From positions 186,001-250,000 of the forward strand of contig JADDOH010023643.1 of NCBI GenBank assembly GCA_016648135.1: 64,000 nt of DNA. The letters run 5' to 3'. Shown here piece by piece: positions 32,746 to 44,162 of this stretch. Both the position numbers and the translations under genes were made by a program. The stretch is from Agrypnia vestita. Taxonomy: Eukaryota; Arthropoda; Insecta; Trichoptera; Phryganeidae. The notes beneath the pieces were generated by a model. It was not told the origin of the DNA. It ran no database searches and worked only from the letters and a program-made list of their open reading frames with translations. Every line of letters starts with the position of its first letter. The stretch's first letter is position 1.

Positions 32746-33854
32746 AATAGACATAGCTCCACGAAAGGGTTTATTTAAGGTGGGGTGAATTACTATGCAT
32801 AATATGCATAGAACTGGTACTTGTGTTGGTTCTTAGTAGGCAAACACACGTAGGCAAAGACTCTTGATAATCGAGGTCTAGTACAGCAGAACACTCATGT
32901 GTTTGTAATGCTAAACACTCGGAATTCACAAAATGTATGCGATGTCTGAACTACCCACATAAATTGTAAAAACTATTTATTAAAAATAAATATTCCTAAA
33001 AATAAAGGTACTCGTATAATGTTCTGATAAACCATTCATTCTCTGTACATAGAAATATAAGTAGGTACAATAATTGACTCATATACTTACTCGTATACGG
33101 TGTCGGAAAATATACAAAATATATACGTTACAAAAAATGGTATACTTACACGGTTTCCAATTTGAACTCTGTGTAATTTGAAATATAATAAATTTATTTA
33201 AAATATTTGTATACTAGAGCAAACAAAGGAAAAATTAGTTTAAATAGGCTTAAAAAGTAATTACTCCGTCATACACGTATAATATGCTACACATGATATC
33301 TTGATTTAGGTGTTAAAATAAGTATATATATAAATATGTTACTAGACTGAATGAGGGATGAATGTGGAAATGTATGTAAAAGGGAGAATCTATATTCTTT
33401 TTAAATTTAAGTAATTAAAGTAAAAAAGTGTCGTTAAAACGACTTGTCATGCTGTTTTCATATTTTACAAATGTATTAATGATTTGAATGAATGATGAGA
33501 ATCCCTATCAGCATTGGTTTTATTATTTTTTATATCAAAAGTGAGTTTCGAAGGGTTAATGGAATAAAAATACTAACTTTTTTAACAGTAGTTTCGTAAA
33601 ATGGAATTCAATAAAAATCAATATTTTCAATTTTTAACTCCCCTTTATAGACCATTATTTATTAATAACAATATTTTTGTATGTATGTTAATACTCAACA
33701 TTAAAAATATGGAAGTATCATTACCAGCTGCGAAATCTATGTTTCATGAGTGTCACTGTTTCATGAGAAGGGACAAAAAACGTCACTAGCATAGACCCTC
33801 GAAATATACCAATGATTCCTATTGGAACATATACATATATAACTTTAAAATAAA
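32746..33854. other. unassigned AT-rich sequence
   Basis: No feature recognised; a 62-codon plus frame at 33601-33789 shows no domain. Confidence 0.3.
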
Positions 33855-33900
33855 TCGGTGTGTGAATGTTCTTACGATGAAATTGGTGAACGTCGCATTG
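33855..33900 (-). repeat. short fragment of the CTTAAGTGATCA dispersed repeat
   Basis: The complement of GTTCTTACGATGAAATTGGT plus GAACGT matches the distal end of the 2690-2870 copy (ACGTTCACCAATTTCATCGT). Confidence 0.6.
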
Positions 33901-34745
33901 CAGTATTTTGGTTTATATTAATAGTACTTTGTTCCCACATATTGTACGCTGCTCATTTTGGCACAATTTCATCCAACTAACATGTATTTATTAAGTTTTA
34001 GATAAATAAAAAATATATATATGTGGGGGTCAACGTCCCAATGACCTATAGCAAAAATAAACAGCTCCGTAACAAAAGATGCCCATCCAAAAACGCTGAC
34101 AGAATGGAATACACGCAGAAAACTCGCAAGCTGACTCCCGTATAAACCATATGTTTCGCCTTAGGCTAAGCAGGGAACCTAGAAAGTCTTCAATTGTTGG
34201 AACCTTTAAGCGAACATTTAAAATAAAATTTAATAAAGTTTTAACTTAATGCTGCGACCTTGGACCTGAGTCTTTGGAATGCGAATGTTTATGCTATAGC
34301 AAAAGAATATTTCTGGGATTTACATGGTATTTGACCAAATATGAAAATCCCAGAACACTCTTCTTTTTAGTTAATGAAAAGTCAAAGGAGATATGAGCAC
34401 CGAAAGTATTACAAATATCTCCCCTAGGCACCTACCAGATATAAAGCGACTTAATATAAACACCAAATCAAGACATCAATCTCCTACCAATACTTTCAAT
34501 AAATAATATATAATAATTAACACTTAAATATTACGTGGTAGATATTTACAACAGTTTATTTTCAAAAAAATTTACGGTTTCAGATTTGGCTACGGAAAAA
34601 CAAAATCTTTTTGTATTATTTCGGAAAGGAAATGCCTTTTAAATGTCAATGAATTATTTTCCCTCGCCGGAAAATAAAACTTTTTTGTCGAAAAGTAAAA
34701 TGTAACAACAAAAAAACTTCATTAAAATTTCAGGGATAGGAACAG
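33901..34745. other. unassigned; possible worn transposon near 34050-34250
   Basis: The plus strand at 34110-34220 reads in broken frames RKTRKLTPV...TICFA and NLESLQLLEPLSEHLK, which looks like old coding sequence but was not identified. The rest is AT-rich. Confidence 0.25.
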
Positions 34746-34749
34746 AACG

Positions 34750-34975
34750 AAGTTAAGATATGAGGCAATAATCGAATAAAGAAATCTCCGTCGAAGCTTC
34801 TGGGGGAGCGGACGCAGGGGTAGCACACCGCGACACCCTCTCTCGAGGGGTGTGATCATGACGAAACCTGCCCAGGCTTCTGCCGAGATATTCGAAATAT
34901 CGATGTTTTACAAACCACACACAGGTGAGGTATTCGAACCCACAATCTTTATTTGAAGTCATGGCCTAGTAAAGA
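34750..34975 (-). mobile_element. possible SINE with tRNA-like B box
   Basis: On the minus strand GTGGGTTCGAATACCTCACC (around 34945-34925) is a near-canonical polymerase III B box. Upstream ACTAGGCCATGACTTCAAAT could be a worn A box. Downstream sequence differs from SINE families 1 and 2. Only one copy is in the window, so the call is tentative. Confidence 0.4.
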
Positions 34976-35699
34976 GTAAGTAATGTTTACTTATATATAT
35001 ACAAATGTTACTGTTTTGTCTGCGTCTAATATAAAATTTAACATGCCTGTCCGATTCCAGACCAGAAATTAGTCCTTTTTCCAAAGTATAAGCATTTAGA
35101 CGAGTTAAAAAATAATAAAAACTTTTATCCTTTTTTCATAGTATGAGTATTTAGACTAGTTAAAAAATACTAAAAATATTGAGGAGTGACACGTATTTCG
35201 TGAACGCGTTTTACTAAAATAACAGTACAAAACATTTTTCAAAAAACTAACTATCTATTAATTTTCATAAAATAAAACTCGCATAGTCAAATGATAATCA
35301 AATTTTAATAGACCATTCATGTATTCCACGTATTCCAAAGACATCGAGACATTTGTATAAATCAATTAAATATTTTTTTAAATATTTAAGTGTTATATAT
35401 ACAAAGTTATTTAATTAAAATTAATAATTATGTCCAACCACAAAGTGAACGCTATAAACACCAAAAATAAAATTAACTCAATTTAAGTAACTCAATATGT
35501 AATGTACGCAAATCTGATGAAACAACCATCTCGAGACTTACACAGTTGGCGCTCAACCCATGCAAGCCTGCACAAAGATTTTCATCTCACGAGGCCGATA
35601 AGTTCTATTATTTATAGCGTAAGAGAGTTAATGCTGAAAAACAGTTAGCATATTGCTATGAAGAGGATTTCAAATTAACGTTTCTATTTTAATATTTTA
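34976..35699. other. unassigned AT-rich sequence
   Basis: Nothing recognised, apart from a local imperfect duplication (TATAAGCATTTAGACGAGTT near 35090 and TATGAGTATTTAGACTAGTT near 35144). Confidence 0.3.
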
Positions 35700-36320
35700 T
35701 CTGTTCCGATATTTGATATTTTCTTCGAACACAGTCTGTCACAGACTGGCACGGCGCAGTCGGGCTTGGATATCTGATTAGTCGCACTTAACTTGCAGAT
35801 CTTGGTTCCACCGATTTACCACTCATTTTATTACCTCATCAGAGTACCTTCCGATCTTAGATATTATTTTATTTTCCGCCGGGGTCGTGAAGCCCCTCGT
35901 CTCGATACCGTATAATAAATATGATCTCGGTTGTTGAAGTTAGTATATAATAAACGGTGAGATTAGTTTGAAAATGATACATTAGAGTTGATGAAAATAA
36001 TTTTCGAGAGGTTGGCCAGCCCTGGTCGGGAGTTGATTTGGCAAAACAGATAATGAAGGCGCAAACAAGATACAATTATGTAATTGGGGAAAGTCGTTAA
36101 AATTGCGGCAACAATTTTCCCAGGGGACACATTTTATAATTGAAAACCTAATTCGGCGCCGCGCCGCACCGCCTCCTCGCGGCCGCCGCTCCGTGGACGG
36201 CTCCTCTCACCTTGCCAACATTTGGAGTGGCTCCCAGGGAAGAAATGTATTAGCGCTTTTGATGATGAAATTAAACATTACTCCACAGCGGGACTAAACC
36301 AATCAGGAATTGAATGCCTT
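35700..36320. promoter_or_regulatory. non-repeat, G+C-richer island, candidate regulatory element
   Basis: Composition rises sharply here, with CG-rich words at 36153-36205 (for example GGCGCCGCGCCGCACCGCC). TAAT-containing words also occur (AATTATGTAATTGGGG at 36075-36090, CCTAATTCGG). The plus frame at 36103-36297 has no splice logic. No repeats seen. Confidence 0.35.
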
Positions 36321-36721
36321 CAAATTATTCTAGTCTCTAATGCGCGCTAGTCAAAATATAAATTTGTACCAGATGCTACGAGAATTATGGAAATGTGGCA
36401 GAAATGTATTATTGATTAGGAATACAGGTAGAGGTTGAGTGATTTTGTAAAGCTTTTTAATGATAGCAGTAATTAATCTGATGGCAGCCAACGTCTGTGA
36501 ACGGATAGGGCACAAGAAGAAAAAGATTGATCATTCTCCAGTCGGTCTCCCTATTATTGAGGATTGTAACCCCAGGGTTATGATTTTCTGCCTCCTTTGA
36601 ATGTCGAATTAGACTCTCAATTAGAAATCGGCCTCTCCTTCTCCGGCCTTCCGACTTTCCAGGTTTCTCTAAGTTATTAATTATTATTATTATTATTTTT
36701 ACTTTTTTACGCTACAACAGA
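36321..36721. other. unassigned sequence
   Basis: Nothing recognised; a short ATT run lies at about 36676-36700. Confidence 0.3.
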
Positions 36722-36872
36722 CCAAGGGGCCCATTTACAGAAGCGAAAATATCACAATACACCCAGGATTGAGTTAATCACACAGATTAATTGTGATCTC
36801 ACCGGGAATCGAACCCGGAGAACCCTCGGTGTGAGAAGTCAGAGTCATACCCGCTGGGCTACGAGGGCCATC
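36722..36872 (-). mobile_element. tRNA-derived SINE, family 2
   Basis: Minus strand: GGCCCTCGTAGCCCAGCGGG, TGACTTCTCACACCGAGGG, the B box CCGGGTTCGATTCCCGGTGA and a tail with GGGCCCCTT. The T-arm CCGGG-TTCGATTC-CCGG pairs perfectly, making this the best preserved of the three copies (others at 20348 and 28010). Confidence 0.85.
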
Positions 36873-37259
36873 AACGTTATCGTAACCCACAGCCATATCT
36901 TTCTTCAGGGTGCAATTAAGCATACGAAGAATATGAAGGAAATATTGTGGCACTTTGAGAATCATTAAAACCTGCTGGTTTTTGGAGGATATCCGAGATC
37001 ATGTTGTGATTGATGGGGGCAATATTATTGTTATTTAATAATACCGTTGTTTTGATGTGAAAATCATTTATATTTTGTTTGTAACACAAATATTTTGATA
37101 GGTTTAAATTATCGACATTTTTCTTGATCTCTTGATAGTATGATAAATCGTAACCCCACAGGTTCGTGAACAAAAGTAAAATATTTAATTAGTGTATACA
37201 TCCGTCAATATTCTGCTAGTTAGTGGGTTAATTCTATTTCTACTGATTAAAGAAATCAC
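36873..37259. other. unassigned AT-rich sequence
   Basis: Nothing recognised; an 85-codon minus frame (36916-37173) shows no domain. Confidence 0.3.
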
Positions 37260-37512
37260 AAAAGTGAAATATACAAGGTTGCCCGTGACAAAAACACAAG
37301 ACGTGCTAAAAATCAAGCTTTGATTGTTCCAAGAGTAACAAACAAATATGGAATGAGAACATTTGAATATTTGGTGTCCATGCTATTGAACGCACTGCAA
37401 TGCGCCTTTCCAACATGACTGTCTACTCTAAAATCGGTGGTGGAATTCAGAAGGTTGTTGATGATGTCAAACGACATGGCCTATCTATGAACAAATGTAT
37501 TAATTGATGTGT
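37260..37512 (+). pseudogene. LINE C-terminal fragment with NQxLxVPRV box
   Basis: One frame reads ARDKNTRRAKNQALIVPRVT, NKYGMRTFEYLVSMLLNAL and then stops. The order of an N-T-R-x-x-x-N-Q segment, VPRVxTxYGxxxFxY and a final LNxLP is common near the end of CR1/L2-like reverse transcriptases. After the first stop the remaining phrase TLKSVVEFRRLL is in another frame. No 5' part or tail recognised. Confidence 0.55.
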
Positions 37513-38459
37513 ATCATGTTATTGTTTGTGATGTTCAAAAATGAAATGTATTAATATTGTAATATTAATGTGAAAATGTAAATGTAAAATGTAATAATAT
37601 TGTAATATTAATTGTAAAAATTAATCCTGCAGATAAAAGTCTCTTAAGACATTTTGTGGGGCTAGTGATGTTCAAAAAAAAATTGTATGGTAAATAAATA
37701 GATAAAAAAGGAAAAAAGAAACAATCTTTGCAATAGACTCAATCAATTAATTTAAATCACAAATTTTGTTAATAATTAGAATAAAGATTAATTTTGAATT
37801 TTAATTTCACCAAAGCGACCCCTAACAAGTCACGAAACAGCGGTTACCGTTCGTGTTTACTTACTGCACAATCGATTGCCCGCAAAATGTACGCGTAAAC
37901 AAACGCTGGAGTGAGATGAGTGAGAGCGATGTTAAAAATATCGGAATGTTTAAATTACAACAGAAATAAATTAGCTAAATGGAAACAAAACAGAGCAATT
38001 AGCATGCAGAATGTAAATTATTCGGTTAGTCAGAAAAAACATCATTTTGCTAACTGATGCTGCGTGCGGAAAGTGCCCACTGCACCCACTGAATCCCCCA
38101 TCCCACCCTGCTCTAGTTGGACCGGGGAACAGGGGCGGCTAGCGCGGTGCGCGAACACGAGGGCGGAAAAATGTCGATAATTTAAACCTCTCAAAATATT
38201 TGTGTTACAAACAAAACATAAATGGTTCTCACATCAAAACGACAGTATTATTGAATAACAGTAAAAATGCGCCCATTAACCACAACATGATAATCTATAT
38301 AACATCAAGGCAACATTCAGAGGGCAACAGTTTATAAAGAAATTAATTTTTGTCTTCAGGTCAACTAGGTATATTGACGTGTTGGTATTGGAGCTCTAGT
38401 TAAGCCGGCGTTCTACGTGCTCTATATAGTACGGTGATAAGAAAAAAATGAGAAAAAAG
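37513..38459. other. unassigned; small CG-rich patch at 38060-38170
   Basis: Repeated AATATTGTAATATTAAT words near 37550-37615 form a small local repeat. The patch 38060-38170 (GGGGAACAGGGGCGGCTAGC and neighbours) is G+C-rich and non-repetitive but shows no exon. Confidence 0.3.
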
Positions 38460-38690
38460 AGAAATCGCAAATGAGGTGGCTTGGACATGTATTAAGAATG
38501 CCAGAGGAATGAGTACCCATAAGTATCTCTTGGCAACCCCGGAAGAAAGGCGACCGGTGGGTCGTCCCAGATTAAGCTGGAAGAAGCCACAAAAAGTGTT
38601 TAAAAACAGAACCGGTCTTGACTAGTTAACACATACCGAAGCAACAGGAAAATTTGGCAACGCTTTGTCGAGTCTTTGGGCCCCGACCCT
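38460..38690 (+). pseudogene. LINE reverse transcriptase C-terminal fragment
   Basis: The plus strand reads MRWLGHVLRMPEE, a stop, SISWQPRKKGDRWVVPD and further broken frames. The LRWLGHVxRMPxx box is the standard start of the LINE C-terminal segment. At 19893-20080 there is a more decayed relative. A GATGATGGTGATG-type low-complexity tail follows (38695-38765). Confidence 0.7.
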
Positions 38691-38765
38691 ACCTACTATG
38701 ATGTTGCGATGAAGATGATGGAGGCGATGAGGACAAAGGGATAAAAATGATGATGATGGTGATGT

Positions 38766-39099
38766 GTATGCAGTGTGTGATATGTAGGTAATATAAAACA
38801 AGTATTAGCATGTTGATTTGATTTGATATATAATCTGGTATTATTCCCTAGCTATGCAACCTACTAGCTCAACCAAAACAGTAATATTTCCATACATAAG
38901 GTAGTTTAATTTTAATATTTTAGCTAAACCTAAAAAGCCATTTGAGCTTAGAAATTATTATTGGAAAACCATTTATAAGAGTATAAAGCGAATTCTACTA
39001 ATAAAATCATTTTTAAATCAATCAGATGTAAAATTTGCTTTCATAACAGCTGCGATAAAAAGACCAAAATATAACAAACCTACGAATATAATTATAACA
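38766..39099. other. unassigned AT-rich sequence
   Basis: Nothing recognised. Confidence 0.3.
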
Positions 39100-39410
39100 C
39101 AACCATTCGTATTCTGAACTAAGCAATATTGCTTCTGTATCTTGACAGTTATTGTATAACATGTCATGCCATTTTTTTGAAGATTTATGTTTGACAGGTT
39201 TGAAATTAATGAATTCAATCAATTAGAAAGCTCACCATCAGTAATTGTGAATAACTTAATGTTTGTTTACATTTTAGAGTTTTCTGATTGATTAAATTAA
39301 TTAATTTTAAACATCTCAAACTAAAAACATCGAAACATGACGGCAATACAATGTTGTATGTATATCAATAGACCTGACATCCCAATATTGCTATTTTTAG
39401 AATTGCACAG
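39100..39410. repeat. MITE-like element with terminal inverted repeats, copy 1
   Basis: The ends are imperfect complements: AAGCAATATTGCTTCTGTAT near 39120 and CCAATATTGCTATTTTTAGA near 39380. The element aligns with 62150-62460 through ATCTTGACAGTTATTGTAT, GTTTGACAGGT, AATTAATGAATTCAATC and GACGGCAATACAATGTT. About 310 bp and non-coding. Confidence 0.7.
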
Positions 39411-40990
39411 AATGTATTGTTATCGATCAATTTAGTTATTTACATACGAAGTTGGGCGACTGCTATACTGAAATCACATTAACGGTGGATTGCGCCTACT
39501 ATTGGTAAGTGCTTATCGCACAAATTACACCGCAGGTGTTGTATTGAAAATGTATTCACAATGAGGCGACATTCAATTTTTCATCGCCGTTTGAATACGC
39601 TGAGGATCCTATCAATCCGAGTAATATTCCCGCTTTATTCAATTTCCCAAAAAGATGGCATTCAGAGCTTGCTCCATTGTGGACGGTGAGTGTGCGGATT
39701 CGGGGAACTGCGGCAGCGATGGCAACGGCTGCCAGATCGAATATTGTACGTTACTCGCGCGCAGCCAACACACGCGTCATTCAATTCTAAAAATATTAAT
39801 ATACGACTAAAAAAACCAACGAAAGATAATATTTGCAATTTAATGTTAGCAAGTCGTAACATTTGCTTGAAATCAATATTTAAAAATAAGTTCCCATCAC
39901 AGAAGTGCATGTCTACCAATTGCTTAAGTGGTGTGTGGCAATTTTGATACTTTACATTATTAATACAGCATGGTTCCAAAGTTTATAAATTTGCTTTGAT
40001 TCAATAGCATAAGTAAACAATTATGGTAATGTATTATTGTAACTTTTAAATATGCAGCTTTAATATTAAATAAACATACATCCACGGAAAGAACGAGTGA
40101 TATTTTCCTTAAAATCTAAGTTGCCTTTCGTACAGTTTGCCAAACAGCTCAATTTACAGCCCTATGGTTTCCACACTTCATACCAAACCGATATTTCTCG
40201 CAAAGACACTTAATCATAGCAAAATGTCTGATTTGTCATAATTTTTATATAATCTTTTTCATCTTTTTATTCAGTCCGTGTCAATTTATCTCTGGATATA
40301 GGCCTGTAGCATTTCTCTTCATTACTCCCTAACTTATTATGTGCATTACACTCTGTGCTGTTGCCTACCAGTTTGTCCATGCCAGCTCCCATACAACATT
40401 ACATTTGGTTATCTACAGCCAAGCGATCTATTATCCCACCTGTCGTTGCTTTGATAGGAGCATGGCTGGCCCATATCAATTCCATCTTGGAGATTACCTA
40501 CATGATATCTTTGACTTGGGTTCGTCTGCGTACCTTTGTACGTACATATAAGCAGGTATATTCATCTAGAACGGAAGTATGTACACTTATCGAAGAAATG
40601 ATAAGGCGGTCAGATGCATTTGAGATTCTGATCTGGGTACCTAAAACAAGCTGAACAGAGTATGAAATAAAGACAAATAAAAATCCATATGCGTCAGTAT
40701 GAAATCTTAATGCAGGCAAAGATTACTTAAAAAATGTACCTGCAATGACCGTAAGATCTTTGTGATTCTGGAAAAAGGAGAACATCGTAGTGGTAATAAT
40801 CGAGCTTTTTCGATCAGCAGTAAACAGATTGAAGATTGCCAATGTCTGATAAACAGAGAAGACATGAAAAGAAGAATAAGGCGTACTTCTTAGTCTCGTA
40901 CATGGTCACCTAGGCTAATACAAAGTACGGATCGTATCATGGCTTGTTGAGCTACTCGAAGCCTATTTATTCACAGAGCAGCTGGTTAGC
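39411..40990. other. unassigned; balanced patch at 39480-39780
   Basis: 39480-39780 is more balanced in composition and has a GTGAGTG donor-like word after TTGTGGACG (39672-39688), but no acceptor makes an exon. Short overlapping frames at 40339-40719 were not recognised. Confidence 0.3.
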
Positions 40991-41045
40991 TTTAATGTTT
41001 CGGTATCGTGGCCGTCATCACCAGCAGAATTTCAGGCCGTTGCGG
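40991..41045 (-). repeat. degraded hammerhead-like relic
   Basis: Minus strand: GTGATGA (first C changed to G), C, GG-loop-CC, then GAAACATT. The stem II and GAAAC half are intact, the CTGATGA half has one core change. It sits alone, without an inverted partner. Confidence 0.4.
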
Positions 41046-41365
41046 ATCGGACCTTTAAAAATGAGGGATAACTTCGCGAAGACCTTCGGCTTTCTGATTA
41101 ATTTTAAAATATGACTAATATAGATATTTTCTGACAGATGACAAATATTTTAATACTTGCCAGTGAGAACATTTTAAATATGATTTATGATACTGTAGTT
41201 TAGTTATTTTCTCATTAAATGACCATTATTCAATCGACTTGATAACTAATATTTTGATATAGCAGGATAGTTTTCGGTTTTTTGTTACCTATATAAAAGA
41301 AGTCCTTCCTATTTGTGTTAACGTCCTTTTTTTATGAACTTGTATTATATGACATTTATATGTTA
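41046..41365. other. unassigned AT-rich sequence
   Basis: Nothing recognised. Confidence 0.3.
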
Positions 41366-42199
41366 CTAGCTGTTCGTACCCGGCGTTGCAAGGGTTAAGG
41401 ATTAAGTTGAAAATAAATTTGTAGGGTATAGATTTGCATCGAAAATGTATCATTGGATGTGGAAAGAGTAAAAGGGGAAGGAGGAAATATCAGCTATGTT
41501 ACCCGCCGGGTCCTAAAGAATAAGTTTCCAAATTTTGAGTCCGATCGGTCGAAAGGTACAAATTTATATCGAAAATACGTTAGGTGAAGGTGAAGAGGTA
41601 AAATAATAGGGGGAAAATATATTGATATGTTATACTTCCTATAACATAAAAATATACGTATGTATTTTCCCCCTTTTTTTTATACCCCTTCCCCTCCCCT
41701 GACATATTTTGGATGCAAATCTGGACCTGTAAATTTGGAAACTTATTTTGTAGGACACGGCAGGTAATGTTAACGACATTTACCCCATATTCTTTTACCC
41801 CTTCCCCTCCCCCTGACATATTTTCGATCTGTACCGCTTCACCGCTGCAAATCTGTACCGTTTGACTGATTGGTCTCAAATTTTGGAAACATATTCTTTA
41901 GAACTAGGCGGGGAACATAGGCAAGTGTTCCCCTCTATTTTTTTAAATCTTTTTCTCTCTCCTGATATATTTTCGATGCAAACCTATATCGACCAATCGG
42001 ACTAAAATTTGGAAAATTATTTTTTAGGACTCGGCGGGTAACGTGGGTGACATATCCTCCCTCCGCTTTTACCCTTTCCCCTCCCTCTGATATATTTTAG
42101 ATGCAAATTTATTCTGTTCGAATCGAACCTTTGTTTCCCCCCACGAATTTATTTTCAACTTAATCCTTAACCCGTGCAACGCCGGGTACAAAAAGCTAG
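41366..42199. mobile_element. two Helitron 3' halves joined head to head (outward 3' ends)
   Basis: Left terminus (minus strand) is the hairpin CCTTGCAACGCCGGGTACG followed by CTAG (41366-41369) and T. Right terminus (plus strand) is CCCGTGCAACGCCGGGTAC, then CTAG (42196-42199) and T. The internal tandem units run toward minus until about 41630 (TAAGTTTCCAAATTTTGAGT) and then toward plus (GATGCAAATCTG, CTCAAATTTTGGAA). Neither half keeps the TCTATACC 5' end. Both ends are flanked as real Helitron termini (next base T), so this is either one foldback Helitron or two insertions fused. Confidence 0.8.
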
Positions 42200-42394
42200 T
42201 TATTATCATATTCACAATATTTATTTAAGGTTTTTTTTGTATTTAGTTTGTTGAACTCCATGTTTATTTTTATGAAATTTAAAATTTATTTAATTTTAAT
42301 AAACATTATTTTTAAGTTCTCTAAGTATTAATATTTTTGAGTAGGTTCTTATGTTAAATTTTTATTCGAGAACGCAATAATTGGATTTGGCCCC

Positions 42395-42515
42395 AGAGGT
42401 ATCAGTGTACGTTACATTGTGTAAAATGATCACTTAAATCAGCCATATGACAGGTTATAAGTCCTATCAATGTCAAATGACTTCCATACCTACATTCCCA
42501 TATAAATAACATCGA
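42395..42515 (-). repeat. dispersed repeat (CTTAAGTGATCA family), copy
   Basis: Minus strand: GGTATGGAAGTCATTTGAC, GGACTTATAACCTGTCATA, TGATTTAAGTGATCATTTTA and ACACAATGTAACGT match the family order seen at 2690-2870 and 49440-49580. Confidence 0.6.
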
Positions 42516-44060
42516 AATTTTAATATATCTTGATTATTATCATATTTTTCAAAGTTGATTTTTCATCCTTGATTCATATCATATTTTTTATGTATCAATA
42601 TATTATGCGAGATAAATATTTAATTTCGCTTTTTTCAAAATTTATTGTTACGTACAATTCATACTATAACTCGTACTGACTGCACGCTCCTGGTTCCAAG
42701 TGATAAGTCCCCTAACCATTGGCTCCTTTTGGAGTAGTCAGTTTCATTAGATTTGATAGAATTAGATGAAATTTTCTCATAATAACATCAACAATATATA
42801 ACACCAACGTGTAATATAGGCGATCGCGCATCCGGAGTGTATGCTAGGACATGTTGTCATTAGACATATATATATATATTTGTTAATCATTTAAAAAATT
42901 ATTGTTTTGTTAACTGGATGTGCCTCGAAATTGCATGTGTTCATCCTGTGGTATTTATAATGTAAACATAAGTATTTTAACTCGTTAATTAGAATGCTTT
43001 AGATACTAATTTTAATAAGCTGTATCCGTGAAACAAAATAATAGAAAATTATTATTATTTTCATAGTACAAAGGCTAGTACTGTATCACAGAAAGGACCC
43101 ATAGTAGCTACAGTTATAAGCTACAGTATGGAAACAGATACCTACATCACCATCTTCAAAGGATTTCGTTTCTTTGAGCTGTTCCAGCGTCATCCGTTTC
43201 ATCTTCATCAGGTAAATAATTATGAAATAAATACAGTACAATTCTTCATAGCTATACCTATATTTATTTTCGTATCTGTGAGTAGCATTGTGTGTTTGTT
43301 ATATGCTACTCGCATTGTGTGTTTGATAATTCAGGGAATATATTATTAAATATTATACTAATTTGATTTCTATGTAAGACTACAAATTCACTCTGTTTTA
43401 CCAATATATCTGGACAAAAATAATAAATAGAATGATCTGATATTAATTGTGAAAGGAATATAAAGACATATTTCATTTCAATTTGTTTCCTCAAAATTCA
43501 AGATAGATAAGCTTTTTTAAAAGTAATGACGATTCTACGATGCTGAAATATATACACCACCAACTTACACTTTTTGAACGAACCCCACCAAATTTTGTTT
43601 AGTTGCCGTTTAAAACCCTATGCAAAATTAAGGCATCCTACCTCTTTCTGGCTATCTCACTCAACGCAAGCGCACTTCAAAATGTAAGTATTACCCGTAT
43701 TATTTTGAATGTCACTCGTTACAATTTTTGCTCAATTGCACTCTAGAAATAGGAAGTAAATGCAGTTCCTCCCTCGGACACCTTGTCCTCTCTCCGCGTA
43801 GACCAAATATAGCATTATATTGCGCTCTCGCAGTACTTGTATAGTATCCAAATATATACATTGTGTACGTGAAATAAAATAAAGGTTGCACGAATATTTA
43901 GCCCTGGCGTTGCAGGAAGTGTTCAACTCATAACATTTACTCGCAAGTGCACGTATGACAGTAGATTTGTTGCTGGGATAGAACAGCTAAACATCGGAAT
44001 TCCATTTAGGTAATGAGATGATTCGGGCTGGAGCTACTGAGGGCCAGCGCTCTCCCTTAC
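42516..44060. other. unassigned sequence upstream of the candidate exon
   Basis: No repeats with defined ends. A short TA run lies at 42868-42881, and a minus word CTGATGAAGATGAAACGG (43208-43191) resembles a hammerhead without stem II. Frames at 43128-43349 and 43732-43926 were not recognised. Confidence 0.3.
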
Positions 44061-44162
44061 CTTGATGCCGATGTGTATCGCGGGGAAGTCCGCGCCCAGG
44101 GAGGGTTGCGGGTGCAGGCTCGGCAGCAGGGGGAGCGGGCAGGACATCATCGCTGGAGCGAC
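44061..44162 (-). CDS. candidate cassette exon (34 codons) of an unidentified gene
   Basis: On the minus strand GTCGTGTTGCAG (acceptor) precedes 102 bases of open frame, and AAG|GTAAGGGAG (a near-perfect donor) follows, with both borders in phase 0. The encoded segment starts VAPAMMSCPLPLLPS, has HPQPSLGADFP in the middle and ends AIHIGIK. The sequence is rich in G+C with CTG/CCC/GCG codons, unlike all surrounding DNA, and holds no repeat. Two adjacent ATGs (codons 5 and 6) also allow it to be a first coding exon. The proline/leucine-rich, low-structure content suits an alternative exon of a transcription factor or RNA-binding protein. I could not name the gene. No other exon of it was found in the window. 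Confidence 0.55.

Noticed and set aside
35828..35845. CTGATGAGG word on the minus strand near 35838
   Set aside because: No GAAAC partner within reach, so not counted as a hammerhead.
36790..36870. Possible functional tRNA on the minus strand (perfect T-arm)
   Set aside because: The D-arm and acceptor do not form a full cloverleaf, and the tail is shared with the SINE copies at 20348 and 28010.
39662..39979. 105-codon minus frame and donor-like GTGAGTG near 39682
   Set aside because: No acceptor gives a coherent exon with this donor, and the two strands have overlapping frames of equal quality.
43191..43208. CTGATGA..GAAAC word on the minus strand
   Set aside because: Only four bases separate the two boxes, so no stem II can form; probably chance.
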